This document shows positions 23,305 to 36,227 of a stretch of DNA of 64,000 nucleotides, one piece after another. The DNA is taken from contig JAKSZP010013344.1 in NCBI GenBank assembly GCA_022478985.1, positions 62,001 to 126,000 on the forward strand, in the 5' to 3' direction. Position 1 is the first letter of the stretch. Each line of letters starts with the position of its first letter. The stretch comes from Massospora cicadina (lineage: Eukaryota; Entomophthoromycota; Entomophthoromycetes; Entomophthorales; Entomophthoraceae). The notes below the pieces were generated by a model. The model was not told the DNA's origin. It searched no databases and was given only the letters and a program-made list of their open reading frames with translations. The position numbers were made by a program, and so were the translations under genes.

Positions 23305-24083
23305 GGTTGTCTGCTGCTCAGGTTTGCAAAGAATATATAGTAAACTGTAAAGGACAGTTTCCTTAGAAACTAATTAGAGTTATTAAAGTTTGGTCTATAA
23401 TTTTCTTAACAGTGGAAGCACACCATATTCTTTTTTACTGAAAGTGGCTTGGGGCAGGTGTCCAACGTCTTAGGGGTCCTTATGTAGCTCAAGGTCAGTT
23501 ACTTAGGTACAATCAGCACCTTGAAGCTTTTATAATTTTATTATATTCTCTCAAAAACCCAGATTCACATTAGTGTCAAGTACTTGGTAACTAAAAATGT
23601 ACATAAAATATTTTTGAAAGCATAACTGTATTCGAAGAAAGGAATTTTTGACTTATTCTTGAGAATTTACACCTTATCAATAATTGCCCTAGTAGGGATG
23701 AAGTGCATTAGATAGCTGAGGGTATTAATAAAACTGTTTTAAATAGCTTTACACTAAGCAGGGTAAGTATATAATTATAGATACTTGATTCAAGTTATAG
23801 GGCTGTAATGCCAAGGTAAATCTATATTAATTACCAATTAGGGGAAGCAGCGTCATTGGGGTGGTTAGAAGTCATCAAAACCTTTAGTACTATTTATAAT
23901 AGGAAATTATGCAAAAAGAACATATGAAACAATTTGTTGATTTAGCCCAATTAGTATAATATTAATAAAAACTATAGATTGCCGTTAGCATAATAGCTAG
24001 ATCAATCAAAAAATGATTTAGTTATTTGTTCATATAAATTAAATATATATTCTTAATCATATAAATGATCAGATTAAATCACA
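23305..24083 (-). repeat. LTR of Ty3/gypsy family F (3' LTR by orientation)
   Basis: The interval is homologous, in the same orientation, to 56782-57597. Shared blocks include GTTGTCT..GCT near the left end, GGAAGCACACC at 23415/56930, GTAGGGATGA at 23692/57206, and GGGGAAGCAGCG near 23846/57355. A purine-rich tract on the minus strand (complement of 24085-24097) directly precedes the LTR start TGTGATTT, as expected of a polypurine tract. Divergence is high. Confidence 0.65.
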
Positions 24084-24839
24084 ACTTTCCACCACCTAAC
24101 CAAACATAAGAGAACAGAATTGAGTGGAGGACAATTGGTTCATTAAAAGCTGTGGCTGTAAGACTGGTGCTCTGCTGATACTTCTTTGGAACTTATCATG
24201 AATCCGGCTAATAAAGTAACCCTTGATGGAGTCTTTCAGAATGTAAGCGTCAGTGTAATTTTTCTTCCTGATCTAGATGGGTCTTTCCTACTGTGCTCTA
24301 GCTTCCAAGTTCTTCAAAATCAATAGTTATTATAAACAAGGACCAGTTATCCCAAGACAAAGTTAGGTGGAGTTCTTCACTATTGCGCTTCTAAAACTGG
24401 TTTTCTGATCTAGCGCATTGGAGTATGATTAAATTTGTATCTAAGGTCTTTAAAGAATTTACAGTTATTTAAGAAATCTTATTTTTATCATTGACACTTG
24501 ATTATAAGATTGGGGATAACGCAGGATTATTCTCAAAATAGTAACTGGAATGGTAAATGCCCCATCACTGAGTAGTAGGAGAAATTATGCGTGAGAATGT
24601 CAGAATGCAAGAAAAGTTCCCAGTCTGATGATTTTCCAGTAATCAACTTATATAGTATGCAAACAAAAGTACTATATACTCATTCCATGGTGCCGTTGGT
24701 CTCAAGGTGTAGGTCATAGATAGTACCCTCATATACCCATCAACAAAGTTGAGATTAGTAATAAAATAATCCGTAAACTGTCACTTATACAAAATAAAGT
24801 AACATATTATACCTTATGCTGATAGGCTATGTTTTCTAA

Positions 24840-25110
24840 GATTTAAACTTAAACAACATTGTAGCACCTAAGTCCTTAAATTGCTTTGCTATACAGCCAA
24901 TTGGTTAGGTGATCAATAGCCACAATAATATATCTAAATTGTACATACTATCAGGCAGTGGCCCCACAACGTCAATAGAGATGTGCCAAAAAAGGTTTAA
25001 TCGATTGATATGAGGTAACCCCAGTAAGAAAAATTGGCTTGACATTACTTATAACATTTAACGGTCTCATGGATGTCTAAAAAATTAATACCCAATAGTA
25101 CTTGTCATGG
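24840..25110 (-). pseudogene. Ty3/gypsy integrase fragment (HHCC and start of core)
   Basis: Reading right to left gives DIHETVKCYK.CQ, the end of the HHCC zinc-binding domain. It is followed by HISIDVVGPLP-like residues, where the Asp is the first catalytic residue of the DDE core. Stops and frameshifts are frequent. It lies about 0.75 kb upstream, in minus orientation, of the LTR at 23305-24083, which suits a pol end followed by a 3' LTR. Confidence 0.6.
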
Positions 25111-25494
25111 ATTCTGCTAACTAAGAAAAACTGGGATTCTAATCTGGATAAGTAACAACTCAATTTAAAGCCCATAATGCCAGTGGCATAGCAGCCCTAA
25201 CGACTTGTAGGAGGGACGCTCTATGGTTCCTGTGAGGGTAGTTAAAGTTAAGTAATATACCAAAGGCTTCATAGCAAATTGAATGGCTGCAATGAGGGAA
25301 ACTGTGGGTCTTGTGAGGCAACCTTAAAAAAGTGGGAAAGTGGTAGAATGACCACTACTCTAGGATTGACGGTTGCTGACCTTTTGCTTAGTCCAAAAAC
25401 CTTTGGTTCTTTTTTTATATATGAAGATTACTTGGTTCATTGGATGTTGTTAGTCCACAAAGATAATCAGGATTACAGATTAATTATTATTGGT

Positions 25495-26003
25495 TTAATT
25501 TGAGCACATGGTGAGCCTGGTATCATCTTGCAGTCGTTGGGGGTAAAATAAAAAATGACATGAGGAGTCAAAAAAGGTGTGGGTTAGCATACCAATTTGT
25601 TCATGAAGTTGGGGTAAATTAATTAAAGGATCAATGCTCCAGATGATCTTGTGATTGAGTTCCACTTCCAATTTGTGAGGATGACCGTTCATCGCCATGA
25701 AATGGCATATCAAAATTGGCAGGGTGGGAGACCTCACCTTGTCTGGATTGCACCAAACCAGCAGTTGGTCAGCAGGGCGAGTAAGGCAGATGATGATGGC
25801 CTTCCCATGTTAGGGATTGTGAAGCTCTTTGTTGGCAAGATCGTGATGAACCATTCTTGGGTCAGCGGACTGAATATGGTGGATTGGGGTGTCCTTCTGA
25901 TATAACATAAATGAAGAAACAGAATTGAGAGTAACTTGTTGGCCGCTGCTAGCATGCTAGTAACTGAAGTATTAATGATTTGGAGGCACCACTCATTGTT
26001 CAT
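25495..26003 (-). pseudogene. Unassigned degenerate minus-strand coding-like stretch
   Basis: Two overlapping frames (26003-25734 and 25737-25495) together give about 165 codons with fairly non-repetitive composition (for example QEWFITILPTKSF). No domain is recognised. By position between family-F integrase and further debris it may be transposon-derived. Confidence 0.25.
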
Positions 26004-26009
26004 TGGGCC

Positions 26010-28590
26010 AAGAAAGCTGATAGCGGCGTGTTTAGTGAGAAAAAAAATTAAATGTAGTAGGTAGACTCCAGCATAGTATGCGGAGAGAAGTTAGAAATAA
26101 GGACTTTATTTATAAAATTAAAGAAAAAATATAAACCAACTGACGCTATGATGAGCAGTTTTCTTTTATACTTGTTATTGGAGGAAGGAATTGGGGGACG
26201 ACTTGTAACTGGGACAGCTGATGCACTCTCTTTAATAACTCATCTTGGTCAGAGTTGCAAAGGCAGCTTGTGTTTGAGGATTTTTTGTCAGATAACTTAC
26301 ATATGAGGTCATGGAAGCTATTACATTGGGCCCTCACAACCAGCGATGGAAGTTCAATTGATATAAGCTTAAGCGAATTTGCTCAGATTGCGCATTTAGT
26401 GTAAGTGACATCCTGAGGAGTTAAATTTGGAAATAGATCTAAATTAAATTCTTTGGGGATGAAATCTTAACATTGATCAGTGACCCGTGATCTGTAATCT
26501 CCTATTTAGTGATGAAACAATTTTTCTTACCCAGTAAGACTTCTCCAAGATTTAAGGCTGATTTTCCTAGTTCCTTAGTGGTGGGGATGTCAAAGTGGGA
26601 TAAAAAAAAGACTATGTCCTGCTGATCGCCTTGTTTTGAATTACCTCTATAGATCCCTTTATTTTTTCCACAATTGAATAAGCAGGGAAGGGTTTACATA
26701 GGGACTTTTGGGGGCCAGAGCAGCGACCCACCACTCATCAACCACACGGTCCAAGTCACCAGTTTTACCAAAGTTTTTTAAAGGGGCATTCAGTCCCCTC
26801 ATGCGTCGTAGGGGAAACTTCCCACGGTCCTACCCCAAAGATAGGGTTTTTAGACTTACAATAATGCTTCAAAACTTCTATTTAATCTTCTTTTAACACC
26901 CATGCCCCATCTCTTTATGGGCTTAAAAATCATATCTTTCTGCTCAGTTGGCCTAGGAAATATTTGTTGTTCATTCAAAATCTTTTTAAAGTTTCCCATT
27001 TTTAATGAAACTATCTGTTATTAGTTTCTCCAACATGCTCTAAACTTCTTGGGTTCATTGCAATATTGCTTAGTTAACAATTTGTCAGACAGTTCATTGG
27101 ACAGATCAGTTGCTAAGGCCACAGTGGGCAACTGAGAAAGAAAGTAAGGTTTTAGTATTCTCAACAGCTTTTACTGAATGAAAAAAGTCTAAGCTTTTAG
27201 TTTTAAACTCATTGGGCTAGGTGTCCTTCCAGCTCATTTAATTTTGTAACCAGAAAAGGAAAGCGTAGTCAGTTACTACCTTGAAGCTCACCCCATGAAC
27301 TAAACAAAGAACTTTTTACATTAATTGATAACTGCAAGCAATACTTTTCTGTTACCATTTAATCCATTTCATGCTCGTCCAAAGTTTATCTACAAAAAAA
27401 ACCACCAGGCACTCATTTCCTCATAATTAGTCTACAAAAATACTACTCCTATGGCAGCGAGGGCGCGTACATATGGATAATGAAAGGTTTATAAGAATTC
27501 AAGTACATCAATACAGTAGCTTTTGTAAGACAAATTTTTATTTTTTTCAAGGTCTAGTAAACAATTTGCCATCTAATCAAGTTGGACTTTATTGTGAACA
27601 GACGAAATAAAGGCTTCCCAGTTTTATTGAAGTATTAAATGTTTCAACTATAATAAATAATCATTTCAAGCAGTACTTAAACGTTTAACTTGCTTTTCAG
27701 CTTTATCTTTTATCGATTTGTTTTCACTGGCTGTGGCAGTAAGCATACCTATGATAATAAGTCTCAGAAACCTGCCTATTCTTAGAAAAATTTGAATTTC
27801 TTTGGCTTTATTTCAAATCAGTTTTAGCAAGATGGCGGAAAATTTTCTCCACAATTCTATATATGCTTATTTAACGTTCTGGAATAAAAAAACATGTTAC
27901 TAGCTAAAATTATACTATTAGTTTTTACACACAAAATAAAAGCTGTGGTTTTTTTGAAAAGTTGCGGGGAACTTGAACAACCCTTGTGGCTTTGAGTGGT
28001 TAGTAAAGGCCCTGAGATGTAATCTTGGAACACTTCTCCTGTTTTGAATTGGAATTTTAATCTGCCAATAGCATAAAGACCCATAAAAATATTGCGTGAT
28101 GTCTAAGTGGCTTTATGCATAATCAATGTGTGGCAAAGGATAAAAGCGCTTTGGTAAGGCTACTTAATTAACTATAGTTGATTACCATGCGATTTAAATT
28201 TTTCTTCTATCTGATTAATAACACTGGGGAGGCATAAGGAATCTTGAAACACTAAAATACCCAATTATATTAGCTAGACATTTTTCTTGTTAAAAAATGT
28301 ACCAACCTTATTTAAATCATCTATTAGGACGTAGGTGAATAGGTGTTTAGTTCTAGGTTTTAATAAAGTGTAGCACATCTTGTGCACATTCCAAATGAAT
28401 TTGGTTTTTGCAAATTCGCTATTGTATTCTAAAAGTGGTGTCTAACCTTTTTTAAACTATAAAGGCGTTCAGAAGGATCTGGTGAAGAAACTAGATGGCA
28501 TACTTTGCAATAAAAATCAGTTGATATAAACTACCAAACTCATGGACATCTTGCACTTTGTTGACAGGCAGTGTATAAGCAAAAGCAACT
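26010..28590. other. AT-rich degenerate interval, no gene recognised
   Basis: Only short frames are seen. Minus-strand pieces around 26.6-27.1 kb look coding-like in composition but match no family I know. If the family-F nest is real, its RT should lie here or to the right; I could not find a YxDD box. Confidence 0.4.
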
Positions 28591-28599
28591 ATTTTTGTC

Positions 28600-29000
28600 A
28601 CTTAATCTATATTGGGTACATATAAATTAGCTAGTAATACTCTTGATCTTGTCATGCTAAATAAATAAATCCAAGGGCAATGAAAGCTTCCAAGTTTATT
28701 GAAAATGGCATGAAGATCTTTCCATTTATCCCCAAAGGGCTTATAGAAGGGTTTCATTCTCCACTATGATTAGTCCTACTGAAATAAAATTTGATTAGAT
28801 CTAAGGAGATTCCCTTTATTTGTAAAGTTTAATTGAGCAAGAGCTTGCGCAATTCTGAATTTTTGATAGCCCATAGCAGTACCATCTTTAGAGTCAAGAT
28901 CAAACAAACTCCCAATTTCTGGGTAAAGGCCTGATTTCCTTCCAATTAATAATTGGTAAGGGTTTTGAACAAGTATTTCCAAGTGGTTATAAATAAGCCT
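28600..29000 (-). pseudogene. Possible Ty3/gypsy pol fragment (weak)
   Basis: The frame at 28982-28776 reads NPYQLLIGRKSGLYPEIGS and then FRIAQALAQLNF. This is reminiscent of the end of a gypsy integrase core (SPFELVYGRKP... followed by a coiled segment). The rest of the integrase is not recovered, so this is only suggestive. Confidence 0.3.
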
Positions 29001-30466
29001 TGATCCTATAATTTCTCATAAAATAGGTACCAATGAGAAGTCATAATTTTGGTGTGGTAAACTTTGTTAGGAGCCTTTAAATAGGGTGCTAAATTGCAGC
29101 GGCAAGAAAACTGTAGTCTTCTTCTGATATAGTTGACGTTTGCCCAGCAGTCCCCTATACTTTAAGTTGATATATATGCGCCCATGTTAAAGTTTTTCAC
29201 TAAATTATAAGACACAAAATTAATTAGTACATCACTATCTATGATAAAATTTTAATTTGAGCTTTTTGAGAAGCGTTCAACAAAAGGGGTTGATTTCTTG
29301 ACATATGTAAATCCTTTTGAAACTCATATTTCAATATGTGCAATGGTGATACTAATGATCTACCTGACCAGAACAAATATCAAGTCCAGAACTAACATGA
29401 CCATCAATAAAAAAAGATGTAAAAATTTTTGAAGCCTTTTTATAGGCTTCAAGAGGCCTAAAATATCTGTCAAAAAGGCCATTATATACTTTCTAACCGA
29501 TGAATAATCTGACTGTCAGGAAGCATGACGTCAGAGAACAAGCAGGTATATAACTGTTTTTTTGAATATGCGCACAATGTTGTAGATACGCCTCAGAAGA
29601 ACCCCTTATTATACCCTTGGTTTCAACTGCCAATGATGGGATAACTATCATAAACCCATCCAAAGAGTGTTTCCCCATTTGTATAAAGCTTAGCAATGAA
29701 AATAGAACCAAATAGGGAAGCAACTTATATTTAGAAACTTTATTGATTGAGATCACAAATGTTCTCATGCAGCTACAACAGCCACAAGGGTCATGAGCAA
29801 ACCAGGAGCATTCAAAGCAGCAGCCACTCAACCACAAGCAGGCCAGAGCTCCTAAAATTTAACAAAGAAGCCCAGAAGATCACATAGAATCAGAGAATTG
29901 GACTACGTGGGCCTGAAACCAAACTACAAATTCACAATCGTTCTTAATATAACTTTAGTTGATAATTTTATGTCCTACTTAAACACACCAAGTTTTAATT
30001 TCTAAGATAACTTCCTTTTTTATGTCAATAATGTAACATCTTTCACAAAATCTATAATTTTTAGTTTTGTTTTTATATCTTGCTGATAACGCCAAATGTA
30101 GATATAAAAAAATTCAGAATTAGCCTTTCTATTTTCAGCAGAGGGTTAAAGATTTCTGATGTGCTCAGAAACAGTTAAATATGTTTAATTCTAAGGCTTT
30201 AACATGCATGGACATACTTGGAACTATGAGAAAAGTCACACGCACAGAAGAACCAGACCCTCTAGCTTGCCTGAGGGCTCACCCTGTGAATAAATAAAAA
30301 ATTTATTGTATGTACTTAACCCATTTACTTAGCACTCCCTGAGTGAGCGGGCCAATTTGGAAATAAGCTTATTTACAGTATAACAATATATGCGCACTCA
30401 GAAAAGTAATCATCAACAGAGTAAATTACATTTATATCCAAGGTGTCTGCTTGACTTAGATAGTAT
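29001..30466. other. AT-rich interval; one unassigned minus-strand frame
   Basis: A Cys-rich minus-strand frame of 114 codons (29837-29493) has no recognised domain. Nothing else stands out. Confidence 0.35.
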
Positions 30467-30926
30467 TGTAGATCTTTTGATTTTTCTAGAATTTATTGGG
30501 CAGTTACCTCAATGACTAACAATATATAATCTGAATTAGCTTCAGTGAGCGTCCATATGGAATAATTTGTTACTAGTGAGAATGCACTTTGGTAATAAAC
30601 TTAAGCCAGCAAGTTAGAGAAAAAGTACTATGATTACTAAAAGAATCAGATATAACTATATGAAAGAGATGTGCTTTCTGGTGAGGATATTGATCCTGTT
30701 GACTGACAAAATAATCCTTAATAATAGAAGTTACATTATTCCTTAGTTGTGACTTAATGGAATCTTTTGCATCAATTGAGGAAGCTCTGGGTTTGATTCT
30801 ACCCTATGTAACTTAGAGATAAAGGAAGCATATGTATTCATCATGTGTTTGTTTCTGTTGATTGATACAAAACTCTTCCAAGGGTCAATATATGTCAAAC
30901 TGACTTGCGCTTAATCTTTTTTGACA
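30467..30926 (-). repeat. 3' LTR of element D
   Basis: Aligns with 46134-46718 after removal of the SINE in that copy. Shared blocks include AATGCACTTTGG (30587/46226), CTTAGAGATAA (30812/46460) and AGGGTCAATATATG/AGGGTTGATTTATG near the right end. The purine-rich tract on the minus strand (complement of 30927-30941, AAAGGGGGTAT) sits directly upstream of TGTC, the LTR start. Confidence 0.75.
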
Positions 30927-31199
30927 ATACCCCCTTTAAACCCTTGCCCAGGTGGTACGTAGCTCCAGAGAAATCTCCTATGGACTCAACTAATGACATT
31001 TCCGGCCTTGACTGAATTGATGTGGTATTTTGGTCTGCAGCTATATCACTCATATTGTCTAGACCATAGTAATCCAGTTTATGAACTATCCCTCCAGGTC
31101 AGTGATTATAGAAGAGTAACATGTCCCCAAATGATATTCAGGCATAGGGAGCTTCTTAACATTGGACTTGTTTTATTTCTCTTTTAGTGGGTTTATCCA

Positions 31200-32100
31200 T
31201 GGATTTATTTACCAAATTCCGAAATCTAATATCTTCTCCACCAGTCTCTTCATTTCTAGATTGACGTTATTGGGGTATAGGTTTCTAAACTGGATTAACA
31301 ATAGAGTGTTATACTGCTTCCCTACTCATAAAGGTCTTTAAATGGGGATATATTAATGATTCAGTGATAGCTTACCCATAAGCTATTATAGACCCAAGGA
31401 GATATTCACTCCATACCATCTAGTACTAAAAAAAGAGATATTCACTCCATCGTGTGGGTTCATTTTGATTCATTTTGTGGAGGATAGAGATGAGAATACC
31501 ACTAGTTTTCTCTATGGACCCATTAGTGGAAGCATTTATAGGAGGCCTTAAATGACTAGTAAGTCCTCGTTAATAAATTAAGTTTGGTTACGACCTAATA
31601 AACAAAGTTCATTTCATCATTGGACAGGAGGACTTTCATACTACCGTGCTAGGTGAGGACCTGTTTAATAAAAAATGAGACAGTGGTCCTTGCTGTGGCG
31701 GAGACTACTTTTATGGACTTAGCCCACTTTATCAGTATGATAGATGGTTAGGATAATATAGTGGATACTATACATGCCAGTGGGGAGAGGGCTGATGACA
31801 TCAATATTGGCATTAAAGAAGGCGAAATAGATCAACTACTTGGTAAAGATAAATTGGGTCAGAGGGGTCTTGGTTAGAAGAAATAAGGCAAAATTTGAGG
31901 GTATTTTAGAAAATTGAGCATTACTTCCCATTAGCTTTGCAGGCCATTGGTAGAGTTTCCATAATGCGCCTTGTCCTTCAGTGAGATGTGACTATATTAC
32001 AGTTATAACTTATGAAAAATGGCATGTATAGGGTAATAAAACATCCAACTTATTTATAAAGTAGCCCTTTCTCAATTCAAGTCTGCACATTAATTCTCAT
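31200..32100 (-). pseudogene. Element D integrase remains
   Basis: Reading right to left, the stretch near 31.83-31.68 kb gives IDVISPLPTGM, then a hydrophobic strand, then LTIYHTDKVG, matching the first Asp region of the integrase core (D-x-GPLP...G...D..TK). Stops are frequent and the second Asp and the Glu could not be placed. It lies between RT and the 3' LTR, as expected. The insertion at 31415-31434 lies inside it. Confidence 0.5.
31399..31450 (+). mobile_element. 20-nt LINE-tail insertion with perfect 16-bp target-site duplication
   Basis: Positions 31399-31414 and 31435-31450 are identical copies of GAGATATTCACTCCAT. Between them, 31415-31434 is ACCATCTAGTACTAAAAAAA. That 20-mer equals the last bases of the LINE in this window (minus strand of 10728-10747), including exactly seven A. 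This is an extremely 5'-truncated LINE insertion on the plus strand within element D. Confidence 0.92.
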
Positions 32101-32599
32101 TACTGCTCATGAATTTATGGGGGATCTCAATCCCACTTCAAAGGTCTTCCTATCATATTTGTAAAATGTTTTTCTTTGGATGTATATAAATTTAGTATTG
32201 GTAGGCAGGATAATCTATCAGAATTTTGATGAGTAGCTCAGCTCAATGCAAGTTAGAAAAGTCATGGTTTTGCAATTTGAGGCCCACTTCGCAAGTCTCT
32301 CATCAAAATCCTACATTTGCTGCAACCATCTTAAATTAATTATGGTCTGTTATAATTGTTGTCATCACATATAGGTAGTGATAAAGTGTTTAATATCCAT
32401 TAGCACAGCCAGGCACTACCATTCCGTGATGCTTTAGTTCCTTTCTGCTTTAGTTAGAGTCTTACTGAAGTAACTGATAGTGTAAATGACCTTATTAGAA
32501 TTGAGTTGAGACAGTATAACCTTGACTGTGACGTCACTAGTGTCTATTAACAAAAAAGTATTTATCATAGCCAAGCTTAATTGATATGGAAGCAGTCAT

Positions 32600-33420
32600 A
32601 AAAACATCCCTCAGAGAGTTATAAGATTATTTTGAGAGGCCTCCAAGTGGAATGGAACCTTTATATGGAGCATATATACCAAGGGCTTGGCTAGCTCAGC
32701 GAATTGAGGAACGAGCTTCTTATAGTAACCAACCATTTCTTAAAGCCTGAATATCGCAAAGCTGTTTGGTCAGGACATCATCTGGATTGCAATGACCTTA
32801 CCAGGTGATGAGGAAATTCCTTCACACATAACTTTTTAGGCAGAAATTCCATCTCTATTTATAAACTGCATTTGGCAGGTTTCAGCTCTATAGATACCAC
32901 CATCATTTGATCAGAAACCTCTTGTAAGAGCCGTAGATTTTCATTGAATTTGCAGAAAAATATTGTAACGTCTTACAAATGGACCAATACAAAAGAAACT
33001 TAAGATCACTAAGCATATCATCCTTCTCCCGCTAGAAGCTCACAGGGGCGTTACATAACCCCTGGGGCATGTGGGTCAGCTCAAATAGACTTTTTCTTGA
33101 GATCAGCGCACGTTTCACTCTTTCCTCTAGTGCAATTCGCTCTGCCAATATCTGCTTGCTAGATAATGACTGAGAAACTGAGATCCTGCTACAAGTTGAA
33201 GAAAGTCATTGGAACGAGCAGAGGGTTGTAATCTTTCCAGGTGGTTGAGTACAACCTCCTATAGTCCATTATGACGCGATGATTTATCTTTCTTATGGAC
33301 TATTTGAAAAAGGAAAGCCCACGGGCTCTGAGATGGCTTCAGAAGGCCAGGCTATGTCACTGTTTAAACAGCTTGGTCACATGGGCCTCTATCACCTTGG
33401 ATTTCGAGTAGGATCTGGCC
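32600..33420 (-). pseudogene. Element D reverse transcriptase and connection to RNase H
   Basis: In minus-strand order: SEPVGFPFF and RVIMDYRRLY (the RT DYRxLN block), QADIGR with LFELTHMPQGLCNAP-like residues (block before the fingers/palm helix), then NENLRLLQEVSDQMMVV. At the left end are VPQFAELAKPLVYMLH-like residues, the conserved segment leading into RNase H. The YxDD region near 32.97 kb is eroded. The frame changes repeatedly. Confidence 0.7.
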
Positions 33421-33439
33421 TAAATGGGCTGTAAATAGA

Positions 33440-35340
33440 AAAACTGCAATTGTGTTGGATCCCTTCATTGATCTGAAGTCATCAGGGCCCTCGGAAAGTA
33501 TATATCATATCTGATAATCAAGGACTCCGCCGATTGGTTTTGCTTGCTAGTAAGTGAATTTGTAATTTTTACCTCCACTTGGGCTATAATAGTGGGTTCA
33601 TCAAGTCTTAGGTCAGGTGGAGACCTTAATCCAGAGATGGAACCAACTTGATCAAACAGTAAGGTGTGTATGTAAGCTATTGGATGGTCATGAGTCACGG
33701 TCAAGGGTTTTAAGCAACTTGGCCACTAATAAAGTAATGGAGCCTCTATAGGAAAGGTTGAGAAACTAAAAAAAGCCAGAGGTTCACATACAATAAATTA
33801 GGCTCTTTATAATTCTCTCAACATTTAAGTCAACAGTATAGTAACTTAGAACTCCTTTTCTCCAATATTTTGGCTTAGAGTAATGATGGTCTTATTTACA
33901 GGAAAAAGGGCATTACCTTGAGGGCATCAATAATGAAAGGATGTAGCTTAACCTTTGGTACCATAACTTAATTGTAAGTCTTGGGGAGCAACCCTTGCGG
34001 CTTAATTGGGAGAATTTCCCATCTTTACTAATAAGGGGAGGAAGTTATCAGCTTTCCCTCTCGTCGCCTTGGGCGACCTAACCCATGTGGTAGATGAGAG
34101 GTGGGTGACAGCGTACCAATGAGAATCGCGCCAATTCCCCAGATGCCAACCACCCATGAGTTGGTCCAGAAAATGCAGGGTGTTGGGAAGTGGCGGCAGC
34201 CAGGGGCCTTTTCCAGAAGAAGGTCAGTAGAAATTCTTCCCACAAGAAGTTAGTTTTGCCAGTCTAAGTTCCACAAAAAAATCAAAGCTACATTTTGCAA
34301 AATTAAACCAATTAAATTAGTTTCAGGCTTGGAAATCACCAACCGCCATTCTCTTTTGTTGCTGGTAGCCATGAGCCCATCACTGATAAGATAGGTGCAT
34401 TATACCCCTCTATAATTAATGGTACTGGCTATATGTGACCTGTCCAAGGGTGCACCCAGTTACCCACCAGATGAAGTGCCGCCGATCTACCAAGCGGAAT
34501 TGTGCTGGGAGGGAAAATTAGGTGGCTTAATTTGAGTCTAAGATGGATGTCTAGGCCAAAATTGATCCAGTGTTATAAAGTTTATAGCATTTTAATCTGC
34601 TATAATTAAATTGCTAGTTTTCTGATGGCACACAACTATTTTTATCCCAGTATTTAAGTAAGCTTATAAGGCAGTGACCCTGACAGGTTCTGCTGTCGCT
34701 CCTATTTATACTTTCTGCCATTTTAGTTGAATAATAACCCTTAAAATCCATTCTTATTTTGTATGTTCACTAAGTTCATTAAAATATATATTGGGTATGA
34801 CTTCCAATTTTTTAATTCCTTGCTGGTTTTGCATTTTGTCTTAATTAGTTTGCATACCACTATATTGATGGCTGTGCCAGAGTTATTCTGGTTGGTTCTT
34901 TGGGTGTTCACTCATCCTGAGTTCTAGTCCAGTCTTATAAATATCAGAACGCTCCATGACATCAATTTTTAGATGATCAATAGACTTTTGATGTTTTAGC
35001 AGTCAATTTTAGGGTTACCTCTCTTTTTAGGCAGGCTCAAATGACGAGAAGAAAATGATACCCAGTATTGAGAAGTACAGGTTGTATGGATAATCTTAGT
35101 GCCAGATTTGACTATGAACCACATGCTAAATAGTATATCATAGTTACTAAGATCTAAAACATTAGCGTGGGTTAACACCACTAAGGATCCAAATTAGAGG
35201 ATAATGATGATTAGGCGCCAAGAGATTGGATGCCTAAGGGTCTTGTTATTCTGTAACCTAAAGTATGATTACAATCTGAAAAAATTTTATACAATTTATT
35301 AGACAAGAGGAGTTGACGTTGGGGGTGAACCTATGTTGAT
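33440..35340 (-). pseudogene. Element D gag/protease-to-RT region, degenerate
   Basis: Only short frames remain (33704-33465, 34243-34028). By position they should cover the gag end, protease and the spacer to RT, but no DTG triad could be placed with confidence. The right end is the junction with the left LTR of element A. Confidence 0.35.
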
Positions 35341-35806
35341 TGCTGTCAGAAATTAAGATGATTAGTGATTCAAAATCCCTGCTCCCAAATGAGCCTCAAT
35401 AGGTTGACTCTTGCAAGTGCAAACGGAACCTTACCCTGAAAGAACTGATATAAGATTTGTTCAGGAAGCATCACGCGCATGAGAATTAATGGAGACACCT
35501 TCAGAATCCCATCCCTACTTCATGAACCTCAAGAAGCGCGTCCCCACTACTGAAGTCACAAGGACAATGAAGAACACTGAGGGCGCTTACCAGGGGTAGA
35601 TACAGAAAGCGGTGAAAGATCCTGATCATACTGGCCATGAAGGTCCCCAGGGCACCACGTCCCCACATGCCATATAAATAATGACACTTTTTAACTTGAA
35701 AATGTAGTTGTTTCGCCCAATATTTCTATGTTTCAACCTCTCTGCTAGTTTATAGTTTTAAGCCCATTTTAAAATTTTGGCATCAGTCAAGAGAACTTTT
35801 AAGCAA
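35341..35806 (+). repeat. 5' LTR of element A
   Basis: Homologous to 43321-43795. Shared runs include ACGCGCATGAGAATTAATGG (35471/43451) and TGACACTTTTTAACT (35680/43668). The left end reads TGTCAGAAATTAAGAT against TGCCAGGACTTGAGAC in the right LTR. Most differences that are easy to read are transitions. Confidence 0.85.
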
Positions 35807-35813
35807 AGAAAAA

Positions 35814-35834
35814 TGGTGCTCACTACAAGGGGCT
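35814..35834 (+). promoter_or_regulatory. Primer-binding site of element A
   Basis: TGGTGCTCACTACAAGGGG follows the 5' LTR within a few bases and starts with TGG, the complement of a tRNA CCA end. Nearly the same site lies next to the LTRs of elements C and F. The tRNA cannot be named from this window. Confidence 0.6.
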
Positions 35835-35840
35835 CAGAGA

Positions 35841-35972
35841 AAGGGTGGTTAGCTGAGTGGGTAAAACTGCTTCCACACCTAGTTCAGGTTTTGAGTTTGA
35901 AACCTGTACTGGCTAGAAAACATTCTTGGTGTGGTATATTTGTCCCAAGGTCAACTCACCTCAAATAGTTTT
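35841..35972 (+). mobile_element. tRNA-derived SINE copy 1, 132 bp, with 17-bp target-site duplication
   Basis: The head carries an A box (TAGCTGAGTGG) and a B-box-like segment (AGTTTGAAACC), the internal pol III promoter of tRNA genes. The body continues GGCTAGAAAACATTCTTGG to CACCTCAAATAG and a short T-rich end. CTACAAGGGGCTCAGAG (35823-35839) and CTACAAGGGGCTCCGAG (35973-35989) flank it, differing at one base. It inserted just downstream of the element A primer-binding site, duplicating part of it. The second copy at 46474-46601 confirms the family. Confidence 0.88.
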
Positions 35973-36227
35973 CTACAAGGGGCTCCGAGCTGTATAAGTA
36001 AAAACTTTTATCACAAACAATGGAGAATAAATTAGTCAATAAAATTAACCTGCAATTGGTCAAGTAGCATCAGAGGATGGATTAGTACCTCACAATATAA
36101 AGTACCACCCATGTAGCCTGAAAGCTTATAGTTTTGGGCCACATTTCATTTTATTCTACCTTCCATTGATATAATCAGTACCAATCTCAATATGAGAACC
36201 TTTATGATATTATCCAACAATCAATAA

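Noticed and set aside
29493..29837. Cys-rich 114-codon minus-strand frame as a secreted protein
   Set aside because: No ordered Cys pattern or convincing signal peptide with cleavage site, and surrounded by transposon debris; left unassigned.
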